40,271 bases of DNA from a virus. The stretch is taken from positions 1 to 40,271 of the IMG/VR virus record IMGVR_UViG_3300032050_000315; one strand, given 5' to 3'. Positions 1 to 7,389 of the stretch are shown piece by piece (position 1 is the first letter of the stretch; every line of letters starts with the position of its first letter). Below the pieces are notes generated by a model. That model did no database searches, was not told the DNA's origin, and was given only the letters and a program-made list of their open reading frames with translations. A program made the translations under genes and the position numbers.

Positions 1-448
1 CATCAGACAGTGCAGTATTAAACTGTGCAGTTGTGCCAGTTAAAGTGTTGTTAGTTAGGTTAACTGTTTTGTTAGTTAGAGTTTGTGTGTCTGATGTACC
101 AACAACTGAACCAGTTACACCATGAACTGCAGAAGTGGCAGCAATATGGTCCTGTGGTTCCTGTAAGTCACGAGCAGTAATCATGTGCTTAACAACGGCA
201 CCTGAATCGTGTGCTTGTGCCGAGGTGCCATCTTGACCACGGGTAATTGCTAAAGTTGTACCACCACCACTTGACGCAGTAACTGTTACAATTTCTTCCG
301 TTGCAGTATCTGGGTCAATTACTAGCGTATAAGGAAAAGAGTTAGGAAGCGTACTTGCAGTGTTAACTGTCATGCTTCCAATGCTATTATTAATTGATGC
401 GCTAAGTGTCTTAGCCTCAACAGTTGAACGATATTGACGGGCTGCCAT
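1..448 (-). CDS. S74-chaperone tail fibre, 5' part only (duplicate of 38789-40246)
   Basis: This is the N-terminal ~149 codons of the fibre protein found complete at 38789-40246, cut by the window edge. It starts at ATG 448-446 with only a weak AGGT purine stretch upstream. The visible part has a beta-rich N-terminal domain with an ITRGQDGT-like motif, which probably attaches the fibre to the virion (inference). It is not a second gene; on the circular genome it is the same locus. The upstream gene in the operon is the 299-aa virion protein at 456-1355, eight bases away. Confidence 0.9.
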   Translation of the reverse strand, partial: MAARQYRSTVEAKTLSASINNSIGSMTVNTASTLPNSFPYTLVIDPDTATEEIVTVTASSGGGTTLAITRGQDGTSAQAHDSGAVVKHMITARDLQEPQDHIAATSAVHGVTGSVVGTSDTQTLTNKTVNLTNNTLTGTTAQFNTALSD

Positions 449-473
449 GATTTACCTATCGGGTGAAGTGGAT
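1..473. repeat. Left copy of the 473-bp terminal redundancy
   Basis: This stretch matches 39799-40271 base for base except at two positions: C at 350 against T at 40148, and G at 449 against A at 40247. In the fibre gene that crosses it, the first difference is a synonymous third-position change in a Thr codon (ACG/ACA) and the second lies one base upstream of the ATG. It shows that the contig ends overlap and the molecule is circular or circularly permuted, with a unit of 39,798 bp. The two differences suggest strain variation among assembled reads rather than an exact physical terminal repeat (inference). Confidence 0.95.
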
Positions 474-1355
474 ACGGATTGGATTGCGGTCTTGTAGTTT
501 GCGTGTCTCTTCAGCAAGACGCTTATCAAACAAGGCAAGAAGGTATTTAGATGCGTTAGTACCAGCACCATAGGAACGACCAGCAATCTGTGACTGTTGG
601 TCTGACTCAGCAGAACCAAAGGTCAAGCGACCTGGGTCAATGAAGGATGCTAGACGAGCAGATGCTCCAAGGACGATGACATCCTTGCAGGATGCAGGTA
701 AACCTGTAACTGTTTCAAAGTCATCATCGTTTGAGTCCATTACGGCAGGAGCAGAGGTATAGAAAATTTGGACAGTGCGACCAGACTCAACACCAGATAG
801 CAAAGTAATACTATTGCGAGAACCAAAAGCATCAACATTAGCCATAGGGTCAACCCGATAACCACGAACAGGAAGCCATTCTTTAGAAGGACCAGTAGTT
901 TCATAAGCAACCGCCAATACTGTTTCTACTTCTTCAGGCAACGCATAGGTTGACTTAGCAGGAGAGAACGAGAAGGTGTGTGTACCTGTGGTGTATAGGT
1001 CAGGGAACACTGCTTCAATGGTTTCATTGATTGCACCCTTGACATCCACAGATGGGAATGTAGGAGAGATAATTACTCGTGCACCATTCTGGTGCGTTGC
1101 TGGTTGTGTGCCATTGTAGCCACGACCATAAGGTGGGATGTTAAGTACACCAGCAGAACGGTCATAGGAATCTACGTAGATTAGTTCATCGTCAATCTGG
1201 ATAATACCAGTTGAGATATTCTGTGCAGATGCAACATTGATGGTAGTTGCTGTTGAATTAACTGCAGCAGTGAGATGTGTCTGACGGTCTTGACGTAGCG
1301 TAAACCCTGCTAGTTTACGTACAACCTCATCAGTCATTGAACCGAATGTTGCCAT
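456..1355 (-). CDS. Virion structural protein, tail/connector-type (299 aa)
   Basis: Residues ~5-20 look helical, followed by a beta-rich domain containing DDELIYVDS and an RGYNGTQPATH motif (about residues 78-88). The same RG-x-x-GT-x-A-x-H pattern occurs in the N-terminal domain of the fibre encoded immediately downstream, so the two proteins share a virion-attachment-type fold. The C-terminus is helical and basic. It lies between the small basic-protein cluster and the tail fibre. A neck/adaptor or baseplate-like role is inferred from position and the shared motif; no enzyme motif is visible. The stop of the upstream 53-aa gene overlaps this start (TAATG), indicating translational coupling. 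Confidence 0.6.
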   Translation of the reverse strand: MATFGSMTDEVVRKLAGFTLRQDRQTHLTAAVNSTATTINVASAQNISTGIIQIDDELIYVDSYDRSAGVLNIPPYGRGYNGTQPATHQNGARVIISPTFPSVDVKGAINETIEAVFPDLYTTGTHTFSFSPAKSTYALPEEVETVLAVAYETTGPSKEWLPVRGYRVDPMANVDAFGSRNSITLLSGVESGRTVQIFYTSAPAVMDSNDDDFETVTGLPASCKDVIVLGASARLASFIDPGRLTFGSAESDQQSQIAGRSYGAGTNASKYLLALFDKRLAEETRKLQDRNPIRIHFTR

Positions 1356-1516
1356 TATTTCTTCTTCCCTTTGGCTACAGCCATGTTGTCAATAAGGTTT
1401 GGGTACTTACGTCCAGCCTTTTTAGCACGAGCCTTAGCACTAGCAATCTGACTGGGTGTTAACTTCTTGGACTTTGATTTAGGGTTTGGTTTATCCCAAA
1501 CTTGCTTCTTCACCAT
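1355..1516 (-). CDS. Small Lys-rich protein (53 aa)
   Basis: ATG at 1516-1514, stop TAA at 1357-1355; the stop overlaps the ATG of the next gene and the start overlaps the TGA of the upstream 88-aa gene, so it sits in a chain of coupled genes. The protein begins MVKKQVWDKPNPKSKSKK and continues with an Ala/Lys-rich helix (SQIASAKARAKKAGRKYP). The strong positive charge suggests nucleic acid or virion interaction. No function is recognised. Confidence 0.65.
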   Translation of the reverse strand: MVKKQVWDKPNPKSKSKKLTPSQIASAKARAKKAGRKYPNLIDNMAVAKGKKK

Positions 1517-1776
1517 TTCACCTTGTCTGCCCAGTACGCTGCGGACATCTTGCCCTTAGCAATGTTTTTAGCGTGACGGGCTTTAAACGAAGCCTGTCGT
1601 GCGGTAGGTTGTCTATCACCCGTCACACCTTGTTGACCAAAGCGGATAGTCTTAACCTGTGTACCTTCTTTAGCCACAACAACGTGTGACTTTGTTGGAT
1701 GTCCAGGTGTACGCTTCGGCTTGTTGTAGCCAGAAACACCTGCACGTGCTAGTCGTGGGTCCTTCTTGACTGCCAT
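1510..1776 (-). CDS. Small basic conserved phage protein (88 aa)
   Basis: The protein begins MAVKKDPRLARAG and carries KTIRFGQQG in the middle and a C-terminal SFKARHAKNIAKG...AAYWADKVKW block. This pattern is familiar to me from small basic proteins common in aquatic phage genomes, usually beside structural genes, but I know of no demonstrated function. It is rich in Lys/Arg and lacks Cys. It is coupled to the next gene by overlap. DNA packaging or a minor virion component is possible but unproven. Confidence 0.65.
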   Translation of the reverse strand: MAVKKDPRLARAGVSGYNKPKRTPGHPTKSHVVVAKEGTQVKTIRFGQQGVTGDRQPTARQASFKARHAKNIAKGKMSAAYWADKVKW

Positions 1777-1778
1777 AA

Positions 1779-2015
1779 TTAACGACCTTTTTTTGCCATG
1801 CGCTTAGGCTTTGCTGGCTGTACCATACGTGTTGGGCGAGGTCCACCTTTTTTAATAGTTGTTTTTGACCCTGCTTTATTAATTTTATTAACCGCACCGA
1901 AAGCACTATCTATTGCATTTTGCGCAACTTTATCTCGCTTAGTGACGAACTGTTGCACCATACCTTGTGGCTTAGGTTGTGAAGTCTTTTTTGGTTTTAC
2001 TGGTTTCATTGCCAT
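1779..2015 (-). CDS. Small Lys/Pro-rich protein (78 aa)
   Basis: I chose the ATG at 2015 (MAMKPVKPKK), which has GGAAAG just upstream. A TTG four codons earlier is in frame but lacks a better ribosome site. N- and C-termini are Lys/Pro-rich tails (ending KPKRMAKKGR) around a short helix (VTKRDKVAQNAIDSAF). It is one of a run of tiny basic proteins in the leftward operon. Function unknown. Confidence 0.6.
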   Translation of the reverse strand: MAMKPVKPKKTSQPKPQGMVQQFVTKRDKVAQNAIDSAFGAVNKINKAGSKTTIKKGGPRPTRMVQPAKPKRMAKKGR

Positions 2016-2016
2016 A

Positions 2017-2262
2017 TTACTTTCCAACTTTCTTCATGTTTTTACGGTAAACTTTTTCGTTTCTGTTAGCCTTGTCACGTGCTAGTTTTCCAACAGCGAT
2101 AGTACCAACTACAGTTGCAGCAGTTTTTGCCTTAGGGTTACTGGCAACTTTCTTTAAGTCTTTAGCAGCAGGTGAGTTCTTAATCTTCTTAACTACACCA
2201 CCACCGCTACGCATACCGCCGCCGCTACCTTTACCGTCACCTACTTGACGTTGACCTGGCAT
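2017..2262 (-). CDS. Small Gly/Lys-rich protein (81 aa)
   Basis: It begins with a Gly-rich segment (GDGKGSGGGMRSGGG) and then a Lys-rich helix; residues ~48-60 (KTAATVVGTIAVGKLA) form a short non-polar stretch that could be amphipathic or a single weak membrane helix. Very basic overall. Stop and the next gene's start are within a few bases, as throughout this cluster. Function not recognised. Confidence 0.6.
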   Translation of the reverse strand: MPGQRQVGDGKGSGGGMRSGGGVVKKIKNSPAAKDLKKVASNPKAKTAATVVGTIAVGKLARDKANRNEKVYRKNMKKVGK

Positions 2263-2263
2263 A

Positions 2264-2416
2264 TTATTTACCCTTCTTGGTTGACCGTGGCATGGCAGGA
2301 ACTGCTGGTACCTTCGGCATGTTGTAATCTACTTTGTCAATACCCTTGTACGAGCCTGGCATCTTAGGCATTTCATGTTGATAGTTGATGTGGTTACATC
2401 CACAGTTAGCGCACAT
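2264..2416 (-). CDS. Cys-containing small protein with CxxCxC motif (50 aa)
   Basis: ATG 2416-2414, TAA 2266-2264. The N-terminus is MCANCGCNHINYQHE: Cys2, Cys5, Cys7 with His9/His14 nearby look like a compact zinc site. The rest is Pro/Met/Lys-rich (MPKMPGSYKGIDK) and probably disordered. The start overlaps the stop of the upstream 57-aa gene (TAATG). It belongs to the group of small Cys proteins spread through this genome. No function assigned. Confidence 0.6.
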   Translation of the reverse strand: MCANCGCNHINYQHEMPKMPGSYKGIDKVDYNMPKVPAVPAMPRSTKKGK

Positions 2417-2589
2417 TATTTCTTACCTTTTTTCTTAGACATCTTTGCTTCGCTCATTGCAATAGCAACGGCTTGTTTACGAGACTTAACGGTAGGTCCA
2501 CCCTTACCAGAGTGCAAGGTACCAGCCTTATATTCTTTCATTACTTTGGCAACTTTCTTTGCTGCCTTCTTCTTAGAGAGCGGAGCCAT
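2416..2589 (-). CDS. Small basic protein, DUF6496-like (57 aa)
   Basis: ATG 2589-2587, TAA 2418-2416. After a Lys-rich start the protein has VMKEYKAGTLHSGKGGPTVK and RKQAVAIAMSEA, the pattern H-S-G-K-x-G-P-x-V-K-x-R-K-Q-A-x-A-I-A-x-S-E-A that I associate with the DUF6496 family of small phage/bacterial proteins. Function of the family is unknown. It overlaps the 3' end of the 88-aa Cys gene by 17 bases and couples to the next gene by TAATG. Confidence 0.7.
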   Translation of the reverse strand: MAPLSKKKAAKKVAKVMKEYKAGTLHSGKGGPTVKSRKQAVAIAMSEAKMSKKKGKK

Positions 2590-2839
2590 AGGCGTGTCCT
2601 GTCTTGTCGCTTACATCCATAGCCTTACGAATTTGGGCTGTGGAAGTTCCTTCTGGTTGAATGCCTTGTTTACGGGCTTCACGGTATAAACTTAATTCGT
2701 TGTTCCACTTCTTGTTGGTCCAGCCATTGCTAACTAGATTGCCGTTAGCATCTCCAGTTGACATCTGTATGTTTGATGCCCTTAGGCAATCACCCCAAGA
2801 GTCGTGGTCCTGGGTAGGACATCCGCTCCTACAAGCCAT
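2573..2839 (-). CDS. Cys-motif protein MACRxGCPTQD type (88 aa)
   Basis: The N-terminal ~25 residues (MACRSGCPTQDHDSWGDC) are a near match to the whole N-terminus of the 31-aa peptide at 4578-4673. Conserved Cys3, Cys7, Cys18 and His12 suggest a metal-binding knuckle. The rest (ELSLYREARKQGIQPEGT...IRKAMDVSD) is helical and resembles short linear segments of structural-operon proteins. It lies directly downstream of the glycosyltransferase at 2829-3890, overlapping it by 11 bases. Function unknown. Confidence 0.65.
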   Translation of the reverse strand: MACRSGCPTQDHDSWGDCLRASNIQMSTGDANGNLVSNGWTNKKWNNELSLYREARKQGIQPEGTSTAQIRKAMDVSDKTGHAYGSAL

Positions 2840-3890
2840 TCTTGTAATCCTTTACAGTCTGAGTCATAATGAACTCATAGTTATTAACTAGACGTTCATC
2901 GCCTGGATTGAGTTCAACTGCTTTACGTGCGTACTTTTTAGCAGAACCCTTTTTACCTAGGTTCCAACATGCAATAGCAAGTAAGTCGTACATTCTCCAC
3001 GGCATTGATTGGTCAGCCACATAATGATTATGAGACTCAAGGGAAAGTTCTTCTACTTTGATTGCTGCTTGATAGCAATGGTTCCACATCTTACGTTCGT
3101 AATAGTAGAAAGCCAATGGCATCCAAGCCTCAAGGTCATTAGGTGCTTCTTCAACGTTACGTTGATACCAGTAAAGACCTTCACGTTCGTTGCCAAGTTT
3201 GCAATAGGCTTCGCCTATACCTCGCCAAGTCTGAGCACGTTCAACATTCCAACCAGGAATATCTTCTAGTTTTTTGCCAACCTCTATGAGTTTTTCCCAC
3301 ATACCCTTGAAGTAATATTCACGGGCTAGATAAACAATCATACGATGGTCAGTTGCGTCTTCTTGATGTCCCAGTTCTAGCAGTGTTAGATAACTACTAC
3401 GTGGTTTGTCGTTGTCTGGTTTATGAGTAACCAAAGTTTCAACGACTATCAAGTTATCAGGACCATCAGACTGAATAACTTCGTGGCAAGGATAACGCCA
3501 CCTATAACCATGTCTAGCATGAACACGGTTATTGTTAGCCCAGATATTGCCTGTGTCCCACATAACCCAAGCCCTGCCAGTATCTGGCTTCCAAGCCTGT
3601 CTTATTTTGTCAAAGAAGTCAGGGTCAGGAACCTCGTCCATGTCAATAGAGACACACACGTCCACGTCAGCAGGTACAAGGTCTAGTGCCATGTTCCTAG
3701 CCACATCAAACCTAAAGTCGCTTAGCGTGGCTCTGTGGGCTTCTACGGGGTACTTCTGCAGTAGGTCATAGGTGTTATCTTCTGACCCAGTATCTAGGAC
3801 AATTCGGACATCGGCACCCTTGGTTGCCTCCACCCACTGCTTGACATGCTTAGCCTCATTCTTGGCTATAGCGTAGGCTGCAATCTTCAT
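2829..3890 (-). CDS. Family 2 glycosyltransferase with TPR-like tail (353 aa)
   Basis: A GT-A fold N-terminus is clear: MKIAAYAIAKNE, VLDTGSEDNT (residues ~32-40) and the metal/nucleotide-binding SIDMDE (81-86). From about residue 190 the protein turns into helical repeats (W/Y-rich, EAPNDLEAWMPLAFYYYE, KKYARKAVELNPGDE) typical of TPR modules fused to GT2 enzymes. I place the start at ATG 3890, where it forms an ATGA overlap with the stop of the upstream transferase; a start at 3917 would lie inside that gene. Likely role: transfer of a sugar to virion proteins or a host surface component. Donor and acceptor cannot be read from sequence. Confidence 0.85.
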   Translation of the reverse strand: MKIAAYAIAKNEAKHVKQWVEATKGADVRIVLDTGSEDNTYDLLQKYPVEAHRATLSDFRFDVARNMALDLVPADVDVCVSIDMDEVPDPDFFDKIRQAWKPDTGRAWVMWDTGNIWANNNRVHARHGYRWRYPCHEVIQSDGPDNLIVVETLVTHKPDNDKPRSSYLTLLELGHQEDATDHRMIVYLAREYYFKGMWEKLIEVGKKLEDIPGWNVERAQTWRGIGEAYCKLGNEREGLYWYQRNVEEAPNDLEAWMPLAFYYYERKMWNHCYQAAIKVEELSLESHNHYVADQSMPWRMYDLLAIACWNLGKKGSAKKYARKAVELNPGDERLVNNYEFIMTQTVKDYKNGL

Positions 3891-4555
3891 AGTCCAAGTG
3901 CTTCCTGAGTGCGCCACACATCTAAATGAAACTCGTCACGAAGGTAAAGAGAATAAGCCTCTTTGTCTTTTAAGTACTGCTCACGAGTATTTAACTCGTA
4001 AGTTTCATCCATTGGAGCCTTACCATTTGCCCAGTGCAAGTGTTCCATGTTAACGTTTTCAAAGTAATCTAAAGCGTTTAGTGACTCACCAAGCATTTTC
4101 CAGAAGTCATCACAGAAGGAATGCTTTAACACTCTTGGGGAAAAGAACCCCAGGCTTTTAAGAATGTTTGATGAAATGGTTACTTTGGTTGGTAGGCTTG
4201 AACTTTGCATACCATCGTTTCCATAGGATATCCCATAGCCACGTTCCTTTATGGGTGCAGTTATGATTGCATCCCACCCTGGAGTTTGTACCAGACAGTC
4301 ATCATCTATACCAGTAATTGTTGAGTACAAGTCCCAGTATCTATGGACTACATAGTTTCCTTTTTCGTTTGGACCAAATGGAGTTGGAACAATCTCACGC
4401 TTAACCCCTTCTATTTCTGGATAGAGGTCTTGCTGGTCCTCATTTATGATAATAAGGAAATCAGATTCAACACTCATATTCTTGAGTGCTTCAAATGCAC
4501 GTATGGCATTGTGCGGTCTAGACCGTGTGCCAATCATAACTAGGTTAGGATTCAT
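3887..4555 (-). CDS. Phage glycosyltransferase, GT-A-like (222 aa)
   Basis: The start VMIGTRSRP and FLIIINEDQ are GT-A beta strands; ITGIDDDC (81-87) supplies the DxD metal site. The segment EHLHWANGKAPMDETY (171-186) resembles a block I know from many short actinophage glycosyltransferases. It is followed by an ATGA-coupled second transferase, so the pair probably builds a two-step glycan or modifies the same target. They sit between fibre genes and other virion genes, which favours virion glycosylation (inference). Confidence 0.8.
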   Translation of the reverse strand: MNPNLVMIGTRSRPHNAIRAFEALKNMSVESDFLIIINEDQQDLYPEIEGVKREIVPTPFGPNEKGNYVVHRYWDLYSTITGIDDDCLVQTPGWDAIITAPIKERGYGISYGNDGMQSSSLPTKVTISSNILKSLGFFSPRVLKHSFCDDFWKMLGESLNALDYFENVNMEHLHWANGKAPMDETYELNTREQYLKDKEAYSLYLRDEFHLDVWRTQEALGL

Positions 4556-4577
4556 GGTACAATCCTACCACACTAGC

Positions 4578-4673
4578 CTATGGACGTAGTGAGGACTTAT
4601 TGATTGCTACACCCTTGCAGCAATCTGCATAGGATTCACAGTCCTGAGTTGGACAACCTGTACGGCAAGCCAT
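4578..4673 (-). CDS. 31-aa Cys peptide, paralogue of 2573-2839
   Basis: ATG 4673-4671, TAG 4580-4578. The peptide starts MACRTGCPTQDCESYADCC and ends INKSSLRP; Cys3, Cys7, Cys12, Cys18 and Cys19 could bind a metal. Its first 19 residues align without gaps to the N-terminus of the 88-aa protein at 2573-2839. It lies between the collagen-like fibre and the glycosyltransferase pair, with its ATG nine bases from the fibre stop. The homology to a second gene in the same operon is the main evidence that it is real. Confidence 0.65.
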   Translation of the reverse strand: MACRTGCPTQDCESYADCCKGVAINKSSLRP

Positions 4674-4681
4674 GATAACTC

Positions 4682-6505
4682 CTAATGTTTAATGATGTAG
4701 TTAAGTACGATGTACGGCTGAAGGTTGTTATGTGCTCCGCCACCACCAGTTGATGCTGAGTTAAACGCAGCAATGTCTACAGTGGTAGTATGAGTATGGT
4801 TAGCACTAACACCACCAGTAGCAGTTCCGTAACCTTGTGATGATTTAGAATTTGTAGCAAATCCATGATAATGGTCTATATTTGCGCTATTAATTCCAGG
4901 AGCCATAGACTGTGCGCCATTGGTAGCATTACTGTTTCTTGTGTAGTAAACTCTACCAGAACCAGAGATTGCGCCACCAGTCCATTCGTATAAAGTTCCA
5001 CCATGGCTATGATTTGCGTTAACGCCACCTGCCATTGTTGCGGTTTCGCCAGAATGGATGTGGTCATCACCGTGTGCATGGTTGGCAGATTCAATGCCAG
5101 AAGTAAAGTTTGTAGATGGTGGGTCAACTGAATGCAAGTGACTTGGCATTTCAGCACTTGTTAATGTGTGAGTTTTGGCACCACCAGTTTCGCCAAGTGT
5201 ATCAAACTCTGTTTCAGAAGCGTTCAAACCAACAGGAATTTTACCTTTTAAGTTTGGAAGATTGAACGTTGTTGAACCATCGCCAACACCATAAGTAGTT
5301 CCAATAACTCCATAAAGCGTTGCATAAGTTGTTCGGTCAACAGCACTACCATCACATAGGAAGTAACCAGATGGTGCAGTAGAACCAGCAAACATTGTTA
5401 TAACACCAGCAGTAATACCGTCACCAGTAGCACCCGTTGGTCCAGTTGCTCCCGTAGGTCCCGTTGCACCAGTCGGACCCGTTGGTCCAACTGCACCAGT
5501 AACACCTTGAATACCTTGAACCCCTTGAGGTCCAGTATCTCCAGTAGGTCCCGTTGGACCTGTGGGTCCAGTCGGTCCTGTAGGACCAATCGGACCAGTA
5601 GGTCCAGGAACGGTGGAATCAGCACCAGTAGGACCTGTAGGTCCTGCAATACCTACGGCACCAGAAAGATTAACTTCCCATGATGAGTAAGTTCCAGAAC
5701 CGTCAGAGTCAGTAATCTGAGCAACCATAACACCAGTACCAGAGTTATAAGTGTCAACCTCTGCGTGCATGTGATTTGAAATGTCATAAGAAACTAGAAC
5801 AGTTTGGTTGGTGGAGTAAGATAATCCAGTACCAATAGTTAAAGTTAAAGTTCCGCTTGAAGCAATAGTTAAAGTAGATGTAGATGTTGTTGCGTACTTA
5901 TCACCAGCAGTGCCAGTAGCACCCGTGGCACCAGTAGGACCAGTCGGTCCTATTGGACCTGTGTCACCTGTAGCACCAGTGCTACCAGTGGGACCAGTGA
6001 TACCTTGTATACCTTGCTCGCCTTGGATGCCTTGTACACCTTGAGGACCAGTAGGACCTGTAGGTCCTGCGGCTCCCGTTGGTCCAGTAGCACCAGTAGG
6101 ACCCGTAACACCAATACTTCCAGTAGGACCTGTAGGACCCGTATCACCAACTGGACCTTGTGGTCCTTCGGCTCCTGTAGGTCCTGTTACTCCTATTGGT
6201 CCAGTTACACCTTGGATACCCTGTGGTCCTGTCGGACCAGTAGGACCTAATGGTCCCGTTGGTCCTAGCGGACCTGTTGGTCCTGTTGGTCCAGTCGGTC
6301 CCTGTGGACCTGTTGGACCTAGTGGTCCTGTGGGTCCAATGTTTCCATTAATTCCCTGAGTTCCTTGTGGACCTTGTTGGTTGTCAACAAGAACTACAGT
6401 TTCTTGCAAAACTTCTTCACCAAGAATAACATCAGTAACAGTTTCTTCAATAGTAACTGTAGTTGATACAACTTCTTCTTCAATAATAACTGTGTAATCT
6501 GGCAT
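4682..6505 (-). CDS. Collagen-like tail fibre with phage tail-collar domain (607 aa)
   Basis: Residues 1-44 are an acidic, Val-rich N-terminal segment. Residues 45-202 and 286-362 are two collagen-like Gly-X-Y tracts dominated by GPTGPTG, separated by a globular beta domain (203-285). Residues ~365-430 match a phage tail-collar domain ([33 protein letters not shown]). The C-terminal ~165 residues are rich in His-x-His and NHxH motifs ([30 protein letters not shown]), reminiscent of the metal-binding HxH sites in T4 gp12-type adhesins, and end [11 protein letters not shown]. It is probably the receptor-binding short fibre. It overlaps the upstream gene's stop by one base. Confidence 0.9.
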   Translation of the reverse strand: MPDYTVIIEEEVVSTTVTIEETVTDVILGEEVLQETVVLVDNQQGPQGTQGINGNIGPTGPLGPTGPQGPTGPTGPTGPLGPTGPLGPTGPTGPQGIQGVTGPIGVTGPTGAEGPQGPVGDTGPTGPTGSIGVTGPTGATGPTGAAGPTGPTGPQGVQGIQGEQGIQGITGPTGSTGATGDTGPIGPTGPTGATGATGTAGDKYATTSTSTLTIASSGTLTLTIGTGLSYSTNQTVLVSYDISNHMHAEVDTYNSGTGVMVAQITDSDGSGTYSSWEVNLSGAVGIAGPTGPTGADSTVPGPTGPIGPTGPTGPTGPTGPTGDTGPQGVQGIQGVTGAVGPTGPTGATGPTGATGPTGATGDGITAGVITMFAGSTAPSGYFLCDGSAVDRTTYATLYGVIGTTYGVGDGSTTFNLPNLKGKIPVGLNASETEFDTLGETGGAKTHTLTSAEMPSHLHSVDPPSTNFTSGIESANHAHGDDHIHSGETATMAGGVNANHSHGGTLYEWTGGAISGSGRVYYTRNSNATNGAQSMAPGINSANIDHYHGFATNSKSSQGYGTATGGVSANHTHTTTVDIAAFNSASTGGGGAHNNLQPYIVLNYIIKH

Positions 6506-6834
6506 TATTGTGTCACCTCAGGGGTGACAATAAAGCGACCTTCAAGAATACGTGTAACTTCATCACCAGAAGATGTAAGTTCAATGTCGTACACCCAACG
6601 ACCAGCAGGAACATCGGTCATTTCAGCAGCAGAAACTTCAACAGAAACATGACCTACAGAAGTCATAGTTGCAGAAGTAACATCTAGCAGAGTTGTGGTT
6701 GAAGAACTGGAACGGCGAACCTGCATAGCAAATGTGTAATCAGACAAATCCCAGGGAGTACCATCAGTCTCAACTCTAAAGTTAAGGTTAAAGGTAGCAC
6801 CCTGTTCGGCTACAATGTTGTACTTACCACTCAT
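6505..6834 (-). CDS. Small beta-rich tail/baseplate protein (109 aa)
   Basis: The protein reads as one beta-sandwich: [34 protein letters not shown], then [24 protein letters not shown] and a final [12 protein letters not shown]. This resembles the N-terminal baseplate/fibre adaptor domains (BppU-like) found next to phage fibres. It directly precedes and overlaps the collagen-like fibre, so an adaptor between virion and fibre is likely (inference). Confidence 0.65.
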   Translation of the reverse strand: MSGKYNIVAEQGATFNLNFRVETDGTPWDLSDYTFAMQVRRSSSSTTTLLDVTSATMTSVGHVSVEVSAAEMTDVPAGRWVYDIELTSSGDEVTRILEGRFIVTPEVTQ

Positions 6835-7061
6835 AGTTCATCCTTAAGATGTAATGTAATGTGCTCATCTAAACGCTTTTCAATCCTGTCCACCGTACGG
6901 GCAATGTCTGGAAGACTGCGACCACCATTAGCCGTAGGCTGGATAGGATATGTCTGTTCTTTAATGTAAGACTTTAATGGGTTAACAACTAACCACTTAC
7001 CTAGCAAGGCAATAATACCTAGGGCTAATGATACAACAGTTAACGATTCTAATAAACTCAT
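6831..7061 (-). CDS. Single-TM small protein with PTANGGRS motif (76 aa)
   Basis: Residues 4-23 are a hydrophobic helix (LESLTVVSLALGIIALLGKW), followed by a short linker with PTANGGRSLPDIARTVDR and a charged coiled-coil-like end ([17 protein letters not shown]). One N-terminal membrane helix with a cytoplasmic or periplasmic coil fits a holin-like or spanin-like protein, but its location among tail genes is also consistent with a virion-associated membrane protein. ATGA-type overlaps on both sides show tight coupling. Confidence 0.6.
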   Translation of the reverse strand: MSLLESLTVVSLALGIIALLGKWLVVNPLKSYIKEQTYPIQPTANGGRSLPDIARTVDRIEKRLDEHITLHLKDEL

Positions 7062-7309
7062 ACTGTAAACACCTCGTAGCCAGCCGCTTCAAGGTCATCC
7101 TTTTCGGTTTCGGTAACATAGTATTCATGTCCGCCTAAGTAAAAAACATCGGCAGCATCTAAGTCATCCTGCCAAGGGTATTGCTCTTCGTACCATTGTC
7201 CGTTAATGCGGTATACACTAATTCCTTGCTTGCGTGTATATCTCCAGAATAGCCAGCCACCACCCATGGGTCCCTGGTCTATTACTGGTGGTACGAATAG
7301 ATAAGCCAT
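7058..7309 (-). CDS. Hypothetical structural-operon protein (83 aa)
   Basis: It is an aromatic-rich, mostly beta protein (PPVIDQGPMGGGWLFWRYTR, YRINGQWYEEQYPWQDDLD). The start at ATG 7309 has a GAAGGA ribosome site. It is the first gene after the major capsid protein in the leftward direction. A head-tail joining or minor virion role is possible; I do not recognise the family firmly. Confidence 0.6.
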   Translation of the reverse strand: MAYLFVPPVIDQGPMGGGWLFWRYTRKQGISVYRINGQWYEEQYPWQDDLDAADVFYLGGHEYYVTETEKDDLEAAGYEVFTV

Positions 7310-7341
7310 TATGTTTTCCTTCTAGTTTAGAAACATAACCC

Positions 7342-7373
7342 CATCCCTAAGCCCGTTATATGACTTAGGGATG
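7342..7373 (-). terminator. Hairpin downstream of the capsid gene
   Basis: CATCCCTAAG (7342-7351) pairs perfectly with CTTAGGGATG (7364-7373) around a 12-base loop. It lies 17 bases past the major capsid stop. The minus-strand sequence that follows is GGGGTTATGTTTC, so there is no proper U-tract. It could be a leaky terminator or an mRNA-stabilising end that lets capsid mRNA accumulate (inference). Confidence 0.55.
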
Positions 7374-7389
7374 AGATTAGTGTCGCTAA

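Noticed and set aside
1-473. Physical direct terminal repeats as in T7-like phages
   Set aside because: The two copies differ at two sites and lie within a fibre gene; an assembly overlap of a circular or permuted genome explains them better.
6005-6250. Cys/Ser/Thr/Arg-rich plus-strand frame over the collagen-like repeats
   Set aside because: It is produced by the Gly-Pro-Thr codon repeats read on the other strand.
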